64,000 nt of DNA from Aedes albopictus (GCF_035046485.1 NC_085136.1:325404175-325468174); one strand, 5' to 3'. Positions 11,040 through 22,868 are shown, numbered from the stretch's first letter. Notes: generated from the letters alone by a model not told the origin. A program made the numbers and translations.

Positions 11040-14000
11040 CACTTCCTCTATTACTTACCCTTTCCGGCTAGACTAAGGCCTGAGTGACCTCTGCTGTACA
11101 TTCTACTCCATTTTACTCGGTCCATGGCTGTGTGTCTCCAGTTCCGCACTCTACGAAGGGTCCGCAAGTCGTCCTCCACATGATCGATCCACCTAGCTCG
11201 CTGCGCAACTACGTCTTCTTGTACCGGTAGGATGACTCTAGAACCATTTTAGTCGGGTTGCTATCCGACAACCTGATGACGTGACCCGCCCACCGTAGCC
11301 TCCAGATTTTCACGGTGTGGACGATGGTTGGTTCTCTTAGCAGCTGATGCAGCTCGTGGTTCATACGCCTCCTCCTAGTTCCGTCTTCCATCTGCACTCC
11401 GCCGTCGATGGTACGCAGTACCTTCCGTTCGAAAACTCCACGGGCACGTTGGTTTTCTGCACGTAGTCCATGCTTAGTGCCCATAGAGGACTGCCGGTCT
11501 AATCAGCATTTTGTAGATAGTTTACTTCGTGTGACGGCGAACTTTGTTCGATCGTAGAGTTTTGCGGAGTCCAAAGTAAGCTCGATTTCCTGCCACAATG
11601 CGTCTGTGAATTTCTCTGGTGATGTTGTTGTCGGCGATCACCAGTGGACGCAAATACACAAATTCTTCAACCGCCTCGATTTCATCACCATTGATAGAAA
11701 CTCGAGGTGACGGACGCGGTGATTCCTCCCTGGAGCCACCATGTACTTTGTCTTCGACACATTAATGAATGACTAATCCGATTTCCCTGGCTTCATTCTT
11801 CAGTCGCATGTACGTTTCTGCCATCGTCTCAAATTTTCGAGCTATCATCAGCGAAACCAAGCAGCAGAAGTGACTTCGTGAAAACCGTTCCTCTCGTGTT
11901 TATCTTCGCTCTCCTAATGACATCCTCTAAAGCAATGTTGAACAGCAAGCACGAAAGACCATCACCTTGCCGTAACCCTCTGCGAGATTCGAAGGGACTC
12001 GAGAGTGTCCCTGATACTCGAACTACGCACATCACTCGATCCATCGTCGCCTTGATCAACCGTGTCAGTTCATCCGGGAATCCGTATTCGTGCATAATCT
12101 GCCATAGCTGTTCTCGATCGATTGTATCATACGCCGATTTGAAATCGATGAACAAGTGATGTGTGGGCACGTTTTATTCGCGGCATTTCTGCAACACCTG
12201 GCGGATGGCGAACATCTGACACGTTGTAGCGCGTTCACACATAAATCCAGTCTGGTATTGCCCCACGAACTCTCTTGCAGGCGGTGGCATAGAATTGGAG
12301 AGAGTATCTTGTAGGCAGCGCTCAGTAGTGTGTTCGCGCGATAGTTCCCGCAATCCAACTTGTCGCACTTTTTATAGATAATAAAACACGATACCTCCCA
12401 TTCATTACTCCGGAAATACTTCTTCCTCCCAAATCTTGGTGGTGTAGTGCTCTCACCAGTGATTCTGCACTGTGTTTTAGTAACTCGCTTGGTAGTTGAT
12501 GTGCTCCAGCGGCTTTGTTGTTTTTGAACCGGCCAACCTCCTCCTCAATCTCTTGGAGGTTAGGGAAAGGAAGTCTTTCGTCCTGCGCACGTACTCCTAG
12601 ATCTGTGACCCCGCCACCTTCGGTGCTTGCAACGTCGCCATTGAGGTGCTCATCGTAATGCTGCCGCCACCTCTCGACCACCTCACGCTCGCTCGTGAGA
12701 ATATTCCCTTGATTGTCTCGGCACATGTCGACTTGTGGCATAACAACTCTGCGCGAGCAGCTTCTCGTAGAACTTTCGTGTGTCCTTAGCGCGGTACAGC
12801 TCTTCCATCGCTTCGCGATCTCGTTCTTCCTGCTGGCGCTTCTTCATCCGGAAGACTGAGTTCTGCCTTTTCCGTGCGTGTATGTAACGTGCCTCATTCG
12901 CTCTCGTACGGTGTTGCAACATTGTAGCCCATGCTGCATTCTTCTCGTTTTTCAACTGTTCACATTTGCTGTCGTACCAGTCGTTTCTGTGATTCGGAGT
13001 CGCGGAGCCTAGTGCTTTAGCCGAGGTGCTACCTATGGCGGATCGGATGTCCCTCCAGCCATCTTCAAGTGTAGCTGCGCCAAGCTGCTCTTCCATTTGT
13101 AGGACCACTGCCAACTGCTGCGCCTAGTCTTGAGCCACTTCTACGTTACGCAGCTGCTCGATGTTGAACCGCGCCGTTCGACTTCGACGCGTGGTCGTGA
13201 TAACTGTCGAAAGTTTTGAGCGCATGCATACAGCGACTAAGTAGTGATCCGAATCTATATTCGCACAGCGGTATGTGCGGACATTGGTTATATCCGAGAG
13301 AATTTACCGTCGATTAGAACGTGGTCGATTTGGTTTTCTGTTTGGTGGTCGGGTGATCTCCAGGTGGCTTTGTGGATATCTTGGCGGGGGAAGAAGGTGC
13401 TTCGGACTACCATCGTTGGCCGTTATCATTAGATACGGCGTGCAGGCTGTTTTGCCCGATTACCGGTCTGTACGTTTCCTTCCTTCCTACCTGCGCGTTC
13501 ATGTTGCCGACAACGATTTTCACGTCACGCGGCGAGCAACCATCGTATGTTTGCTGTAACTGCGCGTGGAACGCTTTTTTCTCGTCATCAGGTCTCCCTT
13601 CGTGAGGACAGTGGACGTTAATGATGCTGTAGTTGAAGAAACGGCCCTTAACTCTCAACATGCACTGCACATCCTTGCGTTGATCGGCTGCCGCCCGATC
13701 ACACGTTGTCGGATCTTGCCTAACACTATAAATCCTGTTCCCAGTTCAATGGTGGTGCCACAGCTTTGGTAGAAGGTAGCCGCTCGATGCCCGCTTTTCC
13801 ACACTTTCTGTCCAGTCCAACAAAGTTCCTGCAACGCCACGATGCCGAAGTTGCGGGGATGTAGTTCGTCGTAGATTATCCTGCCACATCCTGCGAAACC
13901 TAGTGACTTGCAATTCCATGTTCCAAGTTTCCAATCGTAGTCCTTATTTCGTCGCGTGGGTCTTTGCCGATTGTATCGAGTCGTATTTTCTCCTATGTTA

Positions 14001-14300
14001 TTCGCAATGGGGATTTTTACGGGTGGCTTATTGGGCCTACGCCAACACTCCTGTCTCGCCAGAGGGCTATCGTGCCAGTTCTGTTAACGTCCCAACCAAC
14101 ACTGGGACGACCACGCTGATGGGGCTACCACCTTGGATCTAGCTGGGCGTGGTGCAGCGTTTCTTACTCAGCCGCTGGATGCCAGAACAGACGCTGTTTG
14201 AGTCGCAGATGCTCGGGCACACAACTCTTTGTCATCGCTTGACCCGTGGAAGGATGAGGTAGGAACTTGTGAGGACCAGAGCTATGTTGGACGCTCTCCT
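11040..14300 (-). mobile_element. RTE-like LINE, nearly full length, inactivated
   Basis: Read on the - strand it runs 5' to 3' from about 14300 to 11040. An N-terminal endonuclease region (13935-13400) shows VALQELCW, INVHCPHEGR and GNMNAQVGRKE. The linker at 13114-12690 carries RNDWYDSKCEQL and ARDTRKFYEKL-type text. The RT (12741-11830) carries [40 protein letters not shown] and a damaged GFADD box. The tail at 11484-11209 has ERKVLRTIDGGVQ and WAGHVIRLS. Frameshifts split it into at least six frames. It lies between the protease copies, so it marks the duplication spacer. Clade call RTE-like is tentative. Confidence 0.8.
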
Positions 14301-14640
14301 TATCGACTCACCGTTTTGCAGTCCAAAATCACGATCATACTAACATTATCATTATGTGTAAGACCATCTGAATCTGTTTGATTTTGACTTAAATTCAAAC
14401 TAATGTCCTCTAGGGGTCCAAAATTCGAACGTTACCCTCAATAAGCGAGTAATGAAAAAGAAAATAGTCCATTCATAAGTTTCAACTTATGAAAATCCTC
14501 AGTGTAATGTCGCCAAATCATGTGGGAGGGATTCTTAAGTTCTTCCTAAGTATTTTTGCCTCAGTGCTGATAATCCCGGTTTTTAGGTAGTAGACAACCT
14601 GATACGGATATTGTAGATTCTAATAAGAAAATACAAACAG
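14301..14640. other. No recognised feature between LINE and SINE
   Basis: A-T rich sequence with no long frame, no clear inverted repeat and no similarity I can see to the rest of the window. Confidence 0.35.
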
Positions 14641-14650
14641 GAAACCAGAA

Positions 14651-14930
14651 GGGCCCATATAGCCGAGGCGGTAAACGCACGGGTATTCAGCATGACCATG
14701 CTGAGGGTGACGGGTTCGATTCCCGGTCGGTCCAGGATCTTTTCGTAAAGGAAATTTCCTTGACTTCCTTGGGCATAGAATATCTTCGTGCCTGCCACAC
14801 GATATACGCATGCAAAATGATCATTGGCAGAGGAATCTCTCAGTTAATAACTGTGGAAGTGCTCATAGAACACTAAGCTGAGAAGCAGGCTTTGTCCCAA
14901 TGAGGACGTTACGCCAAGAAGAGAGAGAGA
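14651..14930 (+). mobile_element. tRNA-derived SINE (Feilai-like) with target duplication
   Basis: The head contains A-box-like TAGCCGAGGCGGTAAACGC and B-box GGGTTCGATTCCC, followed by a non-tRNA body and an (AG)n tail. A perfect 10-bp direct repeat GAAACCAGAA at 14641-14650 and 14931-14940 marks the insertion. Related copies lie at 61061, 51313/52838, 50006, 41628 and 57195. The family name is by resemblance to Aedes tRNA-derived SINEs. This is not a functional tRNA gene. Confidence 0.85.
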
Positions 14931-14956
14931 GGAAACCAGAAGAGAAAGCCTGTCGA

Positions 14957-15281
14957 TGACATTGAACCTTGACAATGAAAATTATTAAATCAAACGAAAG
15001 CCTGAGAGGAAGAAATAAAAAAAACACCGAAATCTATCATAAAAATGCAAAACAAGTGACTGGAATGAAGAGCTCATTTACTATTATCTGTATTATAAAA
15101 TTTTACGATTTTCTGGGAAGATCCACAATTACGCCACTGCCTGTTGGATGTGATGAGACGACACAGAACCGGAGGCAGGGACATTGAGTATTCTCCCGTG
15201 TGTTCTTTCGCAATCATCATCCAATGTGCTACTTAGTTAGTAGTCGCATAGAATTGGTAGAAATTTGTCCAGCGCCTAACG
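14957..15281 (+). promoter_or_regulatory. 5' flank of protease copy B
   Basis: The sequence aligns with 4190-4633 upstream of copy A, with shorter internal segments. Similarity starts abruptly at GACATTGAA, 17-26 bp after the SINE target repeat. It probably includes the promoter and the short 5' UTR ending at the ATG at 15282. No TATA box is evident. Confidence 0.5.
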
Positions 15282-18200
15282 ATGCGCTCGTGTAAAGTGC
15301 ACAACTGTGGAAGCTCTATAAACGCCAATGCGGCGCTGATAGTTTTCGGTTTAGTAGCTATCGATTCTGCGTTTGGTCGATTGCAACCAGCCGAGGATGT
15401 GTTCCCCACTGATGTGAATAAAGCGTTGCTACCCAACGTGCGCCAGGGATTGAATGGTACGGCAACATTGGTTGATAGACGTGTTATTTCTTGTGTATTT
15501 GAAGAAATGATCGCACTTATGTAAGCCGCCTATTTCGTTCCCAGATTGCCATCTCCGGTACCACAAATACGGTGACTACAACCTAATCTATCCGATCTTG
15601 GGAGTTCCCGTGAGGTTGGGTGAGTTCGCTCACATGGCAGCCGTCGGTTGGACGGGACCGAATGGCGTTATTGACTTCAACTGCGGAGGATCGGTGATTA
15701 CCACGCGGCATGTCATGACCGCGGCTCATTGTAGCAAAGGTATTGAGCCAGATGTTGTTCGACTAGGAGTGATCCACATCAACACCACCTTAGATGATCC
15801 CAAAAATAAATTTGCGCAACAATACAGAATTCAAAGATTCCAACGACATCCAGAGCATAAGTTCTCCTCCTCCTATTTCGACATTGCCATCATAACTCTG
15901 GAGCGACCGGTTATCATCAACGATGTGGTGACCCCAGCCTGCCTCTGGGTTCAACCGGAAGTAGACTTTCCGCGTCTCGAAGCTGTCGGATTCGGGCAAA
16001 CTTCCTACGTTGGTGACAAAACGCCCATTCTACTCAAAGTGCAGCAGACACCCATATCGAATGACGAGTGCGCCAATTTCTACAACTCCAACTATAATCG
16101 TACGCTCCGTAACGGTATCGTGGATACACAGGTTTGCGCCCATGACAGCAAAATGGACACCTGCGGTGGTGATTCCGGTGGCCCTCTGCAGATAAAGCTG
16201 ATGTCCAACCATAGATCTACCCCGTACGTCGTTGGAATCACCTCTTTCAGTGCATTCTGCGGAATGGCAGTTCCCTCAGTCTACACCAGAGTGTCCTCCT
16301 ACATCTCGTGGATCGAAACGGAAACCGGAGAATCCTTCGCATCGGAAACCTGCGCCTTGCGATACATTCAAAAGCGAGAGGCGGACGAGTCGATGGTTAC
16401 CAAACGGGTAGGCAATCACGTGTTCATCGAACTGGAAAAGAGCTACATGGACATTGAAACAGTGGCCAAACATCGAGTGTACTTAGGTTACAACCAAGGA
16501 TCGAACCGAATCCAATGGAATTGCAGTGGAGTCCTGATCAATGAGGATTACGTGCTGACGGTGGCGCACTGTATCAATCCTAAGCCGACCCACGTCAAAG
16601 TGGGAGATTTGGACATTCATAACGATCAACCGGGGTCGCAAATCATAGAGACAGCACAGTTCTTCATACATCACAACTATCGGGAGGGATACCTGGAGAA
16701 CGACATTGCAGTGGTACAACTGGCTACTGATGTCAGGTGGGTAAACTCTGTGAATCGTAGTGTATGTGTGACTATTTAGTGAAGCACAGAGGCACAAGAG
16801 TAATGAACTTATTGGTATTCTTATAGGAATTTGTAGTTGTGTCTGTGTAAAAAGCTATTTGTGGATGCTCCCAAGGGGGGGTCATGTAAATTCAATAACT
16901 GATGCAATGCGTTCTTGAGGGTGATTGATGGGCGACCTTTGATTCTAAAACTTACACAACAAATTTTGGGTGTTCATACAATAAGTGTACCATGCCCCAT
17001 ATTTCCTTTCCCAGATTCGGCCCAGAAGCGATACCGGCCTGCCTAGTCGACAACGGACTCACCATGCACATGTATGAAATTGCCGGTCGGGGACCCTACA
17101 ACCTGAACAATTTCCTGCACGACAACGAACCCATCTCCAACAGTGAGAATCATCCCCAGGGTAATCTTATTCGATCATTAAACACCATTCTTTTGCAGAC
17201 AACACCCTGGTACTGACCCGAATGCGAGTGGACCCTACGGCGTGTAAGGGAATCAACAGCCCCGACGTGATGTGTGCCCGAAACAGCAAATTCCTCGTTC
17301 CGCAGACGTGTCAGGTGAGTTTCGACCCGTAATAACTGTCGAATGTCGAACCTTATAGAATACAGTTTTTGGGCAGGTCGAACATGGCGGTCCGCTGGAG
17401 CGAGAAACGTGGTACAACGATCGGTACTACACGTACGTGTTCGGACTGACGGTTGCTGGGCCGGATTGTGGTTTCGGCAAAGAGGCGTACTTTGTGCGGA
17501 CATCGGCACACATCAAATGGATCGAATCGATTGTGCTGGGTAAGGGGCAGTACCAGGCGCAAGGTCGACGCGTTCAACGGCAAATCGTGTTCCCATCAGA
17601 CGATGACGATTATTCACCGCATTCGTATAACATGNNNNNNNNNNNNNNNNNNNNNNNNNNNNNNNNNNNNNNNNNNNNNNNNNNNNNNNNNNNNNNNNNN
17701 NNNNNNNNNNNNNNNNNNNNNNNNNNNNNNNNNNNNNNNNNNNNNNNNNNNNNNNNNNNNNNNNNNNNNNNNNNNNNNNNNNNNNNNNNNNNNNNNNNNN
17801 NNNNNNNNNNNNNNNNNNNNNNNNNNNNNNNNNNNNNNNNNNNNNNNNNNNNNNNNNNNNNNNNNNNNNNNNNNNNNNNNNNNNNNNNNNNNNNNNNNNN
17901 NNNNNNNNNNNNNNNNNNNNNNNNNNNNNNNNNNNNNNNNNNNNNNNNNNNNNNNNNNNNNNNNNNNNNNNNNNNNNNNNNNNNNNNNNNNNNNNNNNNN
18001 NNNNNNNNNNNNNNNNNNNNNNNNNNNNNNNNNNNNNNNNNNNNNNNNNNNNNNNNNNNNNNNNNNNNNNNNNNNNNNNNNNNNNNNNNNNNNNNNNNNN
18101 NNNNNNNNNNNNNNNNNNNNNNNNNNNNNNNNNNATCGGGATGCCCTGTACAACGCCTCGAAACGTAGCAGGTGTTTGTCAGTACTACCGAAGCTGTCCA

Positions 18201-19115
18201 AATGTTAACATGTCTGCTCCTTCTTTGGTGAAATTTTGTCGCCACGGGATTGATCCGATCGTTTGCTGCGGGGGATCAGCCTATGAAGATAAGTACAGCA
18301 TGAAGAAGTGCATCGGTTACTGGAAACAGTACAAACGACATGAGGAGGAAGAGTACGAGAGCATCCCGTCGGAAGGACGACCAGTGCAGAACAAGGAATA
18401 TCCGCATGTGGCGTTGATCGGCACCCAGCAGTATGGCCGATATGTCTGGAGTTGTACCGGGACATTGATCAGCGATAGGTACGTCCTGACCAGCGCCGAA
18501 TGCGTTAAATCGGAAACGCATGACACCGTGCGACTGGGGGCGGTTCGCCAAGATAAAGGAACTCAAGACATTGGGATTGAGGGATTTATAAAGTGTCCGA
18601 AGTACAACAAGACGACGTCGACTGGGAACTTGGCACTGGTTCGTTTGTCAACCAAGGCAATCTACAGCGATCGTGTGCTACCAGCTTGCATGTGGCTAGA
18701 TAACTCAAACGTTCTGCTTAAGCTGTTTAGTCTTGGAGTTGACGATGGTATTGCATAACTCTTATAGAATCATCTGCAAATTATCCTTTTGACCATCCTT
18801 TCTCCCTTAGGTCAAGTGATGGTTCGTCCACGCATGGCCCGTTACAACCAGGACTGCCGGAAGTTCTACAAGATGACCAGTCTAGTCGACGAGAAGCAGA
18901 TCTGTGCGGAGAATTACTACTTCACGGACAACTCGTGCCAGGATAGAAGCGGTGATCCTCTGGAAGGCATCATTCAAATCGGTTCCATCAAAATCTCCAC
19001 TATCGTGGGGATAAGCTCGTACAACGTGGGCTGCCCAGGAAAATCCGACACAGCCACCATCTATGCAAGGCTTTCGGCATACACAGATTGGATATTTTCC
19101 GTTCTGGAAGCATAG
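15282..19115 (+). CDS. Secreted multidomain protease SP-SPH-CLIP-SPH, copy B
   Basis: This is a tandem paralogue of 4634-10943 with the same six-exon layout: 15282-15456, 15545-16736, 17015-17142, 17199-17314, 17377-17634 plus 18135-18747 (one exon broken by a 500-N gap) and 18811-19115. If the gap is closed to zero the frame is intact and encodes 928 aa. Domain 1 has His120, Asp171 and Ser269 (DTCGGDSGGP). Domain 2 has His400 and Asp445 but His540 in place of Ser. The CLIP cysteines lie at about 628-668. Domain 3 has Glu745 and Asn788 with Ser874. All three substitutions match copy A, so the dead domains predate the duplication and were kept. Introns are small (56-278 bp). Role in an extracellular cascade is inferred from the CLIP and protease families. 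Confidence 0.88.
17635..18134. other. Assembly gap of exactly 500 N inside exon 5 of copy B
   Basis: The run of N is 500 long, a round placeholder size. The left flank ends ...TATAACATG and the right flank begins ATCGGGATGCCC. Copy A reads TACAACACGATCGGGATGCC with no interruption, so the flanks abut to the base. The left piece of exon 5 is 258 nt (86 codons) and the right piece resumes in phase 0. Literal translation across 500 N shifts the frame. Confidence 0.95.
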
Positions 19116-19236
19116 ATATTAGTGTTTAGTACTCGTCTCCTCTGCGGTTCGAGTGAAAGAACCTGTAATTGCGAACTGGAAATTGTTACTATATCAAATC
19201 CCATGTGTTCTCTTTGTTTTGAATCTTTTTTCGCGT

Positions 19237-19242
19237 AATAAA
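19237..19242 (+). terminator. Poly(A) signal AATAAA of protease copy B
   Basis: AATAAA lies 122 bp after the stop codon, followed by an A-rich stretch. It is the first canonical signal downstream of copy B. Confidence 0.5.
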
Positions 19243-19549
19243 AAAACAAATTGATATATATCAAAACAATTAATTCCCTGTTATGTTGAACAATATCAAA
19301 CCTAAGACTAGAAATAATGAAGAACTGATTTAGTAAACTATATCAATGTGTGACAATATACCATATGGTACCCTAATTTCGTGCGGGTCCAAATTTCGCT
19401 AATCGTTAACATTTAAAGATAATAATCACGGAACTAATTGTGCTATTGTCCAAATTTCACTTTAGACCTAAAGTAAAATTTAGACAATTAAACAATCAGT
19501 TCTACAATAATGATCTCAAGATGTTAACAGTTATCTACATTTTAACCTG
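19243..19549. other. No recognised feature
   Basis: A-T rich spacer after protease copy B without a long frame or repeat that I recognise. Confidence 0.35.
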
Positions 19550-19760
19550 CACTAAATTAGGGCATCACACAGTACAGTTTGAACTTCTTCATCAAACATT
19601 GCTTCAGCTTCAGCTTCGCCTGTACAAGTACGTCTAATAATGCGTACGTCGACTCTCAGAACTACGAGCTTGGCGTCTCTCCTCATCGCCTTCAAGACTT
19701 GCGAGTACTTAGACTCTTCCGTCTTGATCACGAGCACGTCACCCTTCTAGGGGCCTGGCC
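19550..19760 (-). mobile_element. LINE ORF1-like scrap
   Basis: The - strand frame 19552-19737 reads VIKTEESKYSQVLKAMRRD and LVVLRVDVRIIRRTCTGE. This resembles the conserved stretch before the zinc knuckles of I/LOA-type ORF1 proteins. It is short and truncated. The adjoining 19760-20044 is pyrimidine-rich with no recognised feature. Confidence 0.45.
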
Positions 19761-20044
19761 CCTATCCTTTTTCCTTTCTTTGGGCTGGTGTCTCTACGCC
19801 CCTGTACCTCCGGTTTCTTCATCTTCTTATTTTTCCTTTCCACTCTGGTCCAGGAGGCGTCTTCCTCCTGACTCTCCCTAACCTGTGGTGGCTGAGGACC
19901 TATTGATGATCGCTAATCCGTGTTATCTTCGAGCCGAGACGGGCCAGCCTTTTCAGACCCACCCTTCCTAGCTTTCCGGGATGCTATGCTGCAGTCCGAC
20001 TTTCAGCGTTAACAATCTCCTAGCTTTACGGGACTACCAAGCGA

Positions 20045-21186
20045 GCGTCTAAAATACGGTGAAGAAGCACTGATGAGAGCACTACACTGGGTTATTACCA
20101 AGATTTGGGAGGAGGAAGTATTACCGGAGGAATGGATGGAAGGTATCGTGTGTCCCATCTACAAAAAGGGCGACAAGTTGGATTGCGGAAACTACCGCGC
20201 GATCACACTACTGAGTGCTGCTTACAAGATACTCTCTCAAATTGTATGCCGCCGTCTATCACCGATTGCAAAAGAGTTCGTGGGGCAATATCAGGCTGGA
20301 TTTATGGCTGAACGCGCTACAACGGACCAGATGTTCGCCATCCGCCAGGTGTTGCAGAAATGTCGCGAATACAACGTGCCCGCACATCACTTGTTCATCG
20401 ATTTCAAATCGGATACAGCTATGGCAGATTATGAATACGGATTCCCGGATAAACTGATACGATTGATCAAGGTGACGATGGATCAAGTGATGCGCGTAGT
20501 TCGAGTATCAGGGACACACTCCAGTCGCTTCGAATCTCGCAGAGGGTTACGGCAAGGTGATGATCTTTCGTGCTTGCTGTTCAACATTGCTTTTGTGGCT
20601 TCGTGGCCGTGTGGCTAGTGTCACCAAGCATTTAGCCGCATCGTGCTTAGGTACGTGGGTTCGATTCCCACCGCAGTTGTCAGGAAAAGTTTTCGGCTGT
20701 GCCACTGGGCGTTGCACGCTAGTCCGTTGTCTAGTGTCGTGCTTCCTTCAAAGAGCGAATAGCTCACTGGAAGCAATGAACGTGTCCGTGTCTTTTAGGG
20801 TGTAACTAGGAGAGCGGGGACAAACACGAGTGGAACGATTTTGACGAAGTCAGATCAGCTACTTGGTTTCGCTGATGATATTGATATTATGGCTCGTAAA
20901 TTTGAGACGATGGCGGAAACGTACATTCGACTAAAGAGTGAAGCCAGGCGAAGCGGATTACTCATAAATGTGTCAAATACAAAGTACATGGTGGCTCCAA
21001 GGAGGAATCACCGCGCCCGTCACCTCGATTTTCTATCAATGGTGATGAAATCGAGGCGGTTGAAGAATTCGTGTATTTGGGCCCACTGGTGACCGCCGAC
21101 AACGACATCAGCAGGAAATCGAGCTTACTTTGGGCTCTGCAGAACTCTACGATCGAACGAAAGGTGTTGCGTACCATCTACGGCGG
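20045..21186 (+). mobile_element. RTE-like LINE fragment interrupted by a SINE
   Basis: From about 20050 the + strand encodes RT text ([64 protein letters not shown]). The AYDTIDREQLW segment is mostly deleted near 20410. After a SINE at 20592-20806 the frame resumes with TKSDQLLGFADDIDIMA and a tail to about 21186 (ERKVLRTIYGG). It belongs to the same family as 11040-14300 but lies in the opposite orientation and is 5' truncated. Its 3' edge abuts the gypsy RNase H remnant. Confidence 0.75.
20592..20806 (+). mobile_element. tRNA-derived SINE inside the LINE fragment
   Basis: A box-like TGGCCGTGTGGCTAGTG is followed by B-box GGGTTCGATTCCC and a unique body. The LINE reading frame is LLFNIA before it and AGTNTSGTILTKS after it, so the insert interrupts RT text. 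Its body differs from the Feilai-like copies, so it is a different SINE family. Confidence 0.65.
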
Positions 21187-21189
21187 ACC

Positions 21190-21370
21190 ACGGTTGGTGG
21201 TCCGTTTCCACCGTAAATGGCCTTCCCAGGATGTAAAGCTCGAACTTGCGGCAGGCGAACAGGATAGCTAGGGTCTCTTTTTCAAACTGGGCGTATTTTC
21301 GCTCCGTGCTGCTAAGGGTTTTCGATGCATAGACGATTGGATGCCCGTCCTGTATTAGCACCCCAGACAA
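21190..21370 (-). pseudogene. Gypsy RNase H domain fragment
   Basis: The frame shows GVLIQDGHPIVYASKTL, YAQFEKETLAILFACRKF and FTVETDHQPW, the usual RNase H signature of Ty3/gypsy pol. It is separated from the RT piece at 22485 by a 1.1-kb insertion exactly between GLGAV and VLIQDG. Confidence 0.85.
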
Positions 21371-22484
21371 CCAGGAATCGCATAAGGATGCACGCTGTAC
21401 ATCGTATAATGTGCTATTTTAAGTCACTATCGCATAATTGTACGGCTGAGGGGCAATTTTCATCTCATATGATGTTATTTTTTTAACTAACTTCGATGTA
21501 TCTGGTATAATCATATAAGAGTGCAAATAAACTTTTATGATGTAAGACTACATCGTAGTAGATGATATTCCGAAGTTTTGTTGCGACGAACTTTGCTTAT
21601 TCGCAAAAGCGTTCGAGTAAACTCGCAAAGTGTCAATTGAATTCGCATAATTTCGTACTGCGATTATTATTATTATTAATATTTATTAAAGACACTTTAC
21701 AACTTATGTGGCATTCGTGTCTGGGCGTACTGCGATGATTATACGACTTCGCTTGGTACTTTTCTAATTATATCAGTTTAACCCGCATTGATGTACAAAC
21801 TAAATCGCATAAAAGTGAAAATTAACTCGTTCAAATGTGCATACACACTCTCATAAGCTAGAATCGTTAACGTTTGCATATTGCGATGTGATATGTGATA
21901 ACAATGAAAGAAGTGCTGTTGGAGTGCCAAAAAGCTACAAGAAAGTGAAAAGTCATCATTATTGTTACAGAACAAGTTACAAAGTCATCATTTTTGTTTT
22001 GTTGACCTAATAATTAGGTGGTGCTAGCAAGAGAGGAGTAGTGGTAACTGTGCGGGAAATCATGGTACATCATTTTGATCTCCAGATAGCCTGCCAAACA
22101 CGTACAGCGCACGGAAATCACGTGCATTCCAACAAACACTGAGGTGAGTAAGAATGTCATGACAATTAACCAGTGTGTTTCATAACTAGTGTTTGGTGTT
22201 AAGTGTGAAGTGCAGCTCGATAATCCAAAGATTATTAGTTCGATACTTAGGTGACAAGATTTTTTCATTTCGAGTATTTTTAAGTCGTATAAGATGCTAT
22301 ATTATGTCGCAATAGTGCATATCGTGCATCGCATAAGATATCGCTCCAAGTTATATAGCGTCATTATTTTTCCGTCAATGCACATATAGCGCCTCCACTT
22401 TTGTACGCATAAGGCACTTTTACTGCATCTTATGCGATGTAACTTTACCGCATAAATGTACGTATAACATGAACATAAACTTCT
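21371..22484. mobile_element. Unclassified 1.1-kb insertion rich in CGCATAA motif
   Basis: It interrupts gypsy pol between RT and RNase H. At least seven forward CGCATAA words (near 21379, 21430, 21644, 21806, 22330, 22406, 22449) and a reverse TTATGCG near 22430 are spread through it, clustered toward both ends. There is no long frame and no clear terminal inverted repeat that I can fix. Edges are approximate to about 10 bp. It could be a non-autonomous DNA transposon with transposase-binding subterminal repeats; that is inference. Confidence 0.6.
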
Positions 22485-22868
22485 TTATACTGCTCCTAGT
22501 CCAACGCTGCTGCTATCACACTGGATGACAACGTCGTTATTGGAGTCAAAATACCGTAGAACCGGCACTGACGTCACCATCGCTTTCAGTTGAAGGAACG
22601 CACTCTCCTGTTCATAATTCCACGACCACGGTTCATCCTTGTTTGTCAGACGACGCAACGGTTCCGCCACTGTTAATAGACTTGGGAGGTAGTTGGACAA
22701 ATATGTAATGGTACCCAAGAATCTCTGCAGCGCTATGACATCCTTTGGACGTTCCATAACAAGGATACTGGTGATCCTGTCCGAATCCGCCTTCACACCG
22801 GCTGACGTCAGCACATGACCGAAGAATTTCACGTTTTCTCGGCACAACTTAACCTTGTTGATATTCAG
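22485..22868 (-). pseudogene. Gypsy RT C-terminal and connection region
   Basis: The frame reads NKVKLCRENVKFFGHVL, GVKADSDRI, LQRFLGTITYLSNYLP and CDSSSVGLGAV, matching gypsy pol after the catalytic DD box. It joins 23794 across the foldback element at 22869-23785. Confidence 0.85.

Noticed and set aside
14651..14740. tRNA gene calls at SINE heads (also 20600, 43970, 58890, 60995, 61061)
   Set aside because: A and B boxes are present but the cloverleaf is incomplete and a SINE body follows, with target duplications at several copies.
17437..18168. 243-codon frame reading through the N run
   Set aside because: It crosses 500 placeholder bases and leaves the true frame. The two halves are parts of exon 5 of copy B.
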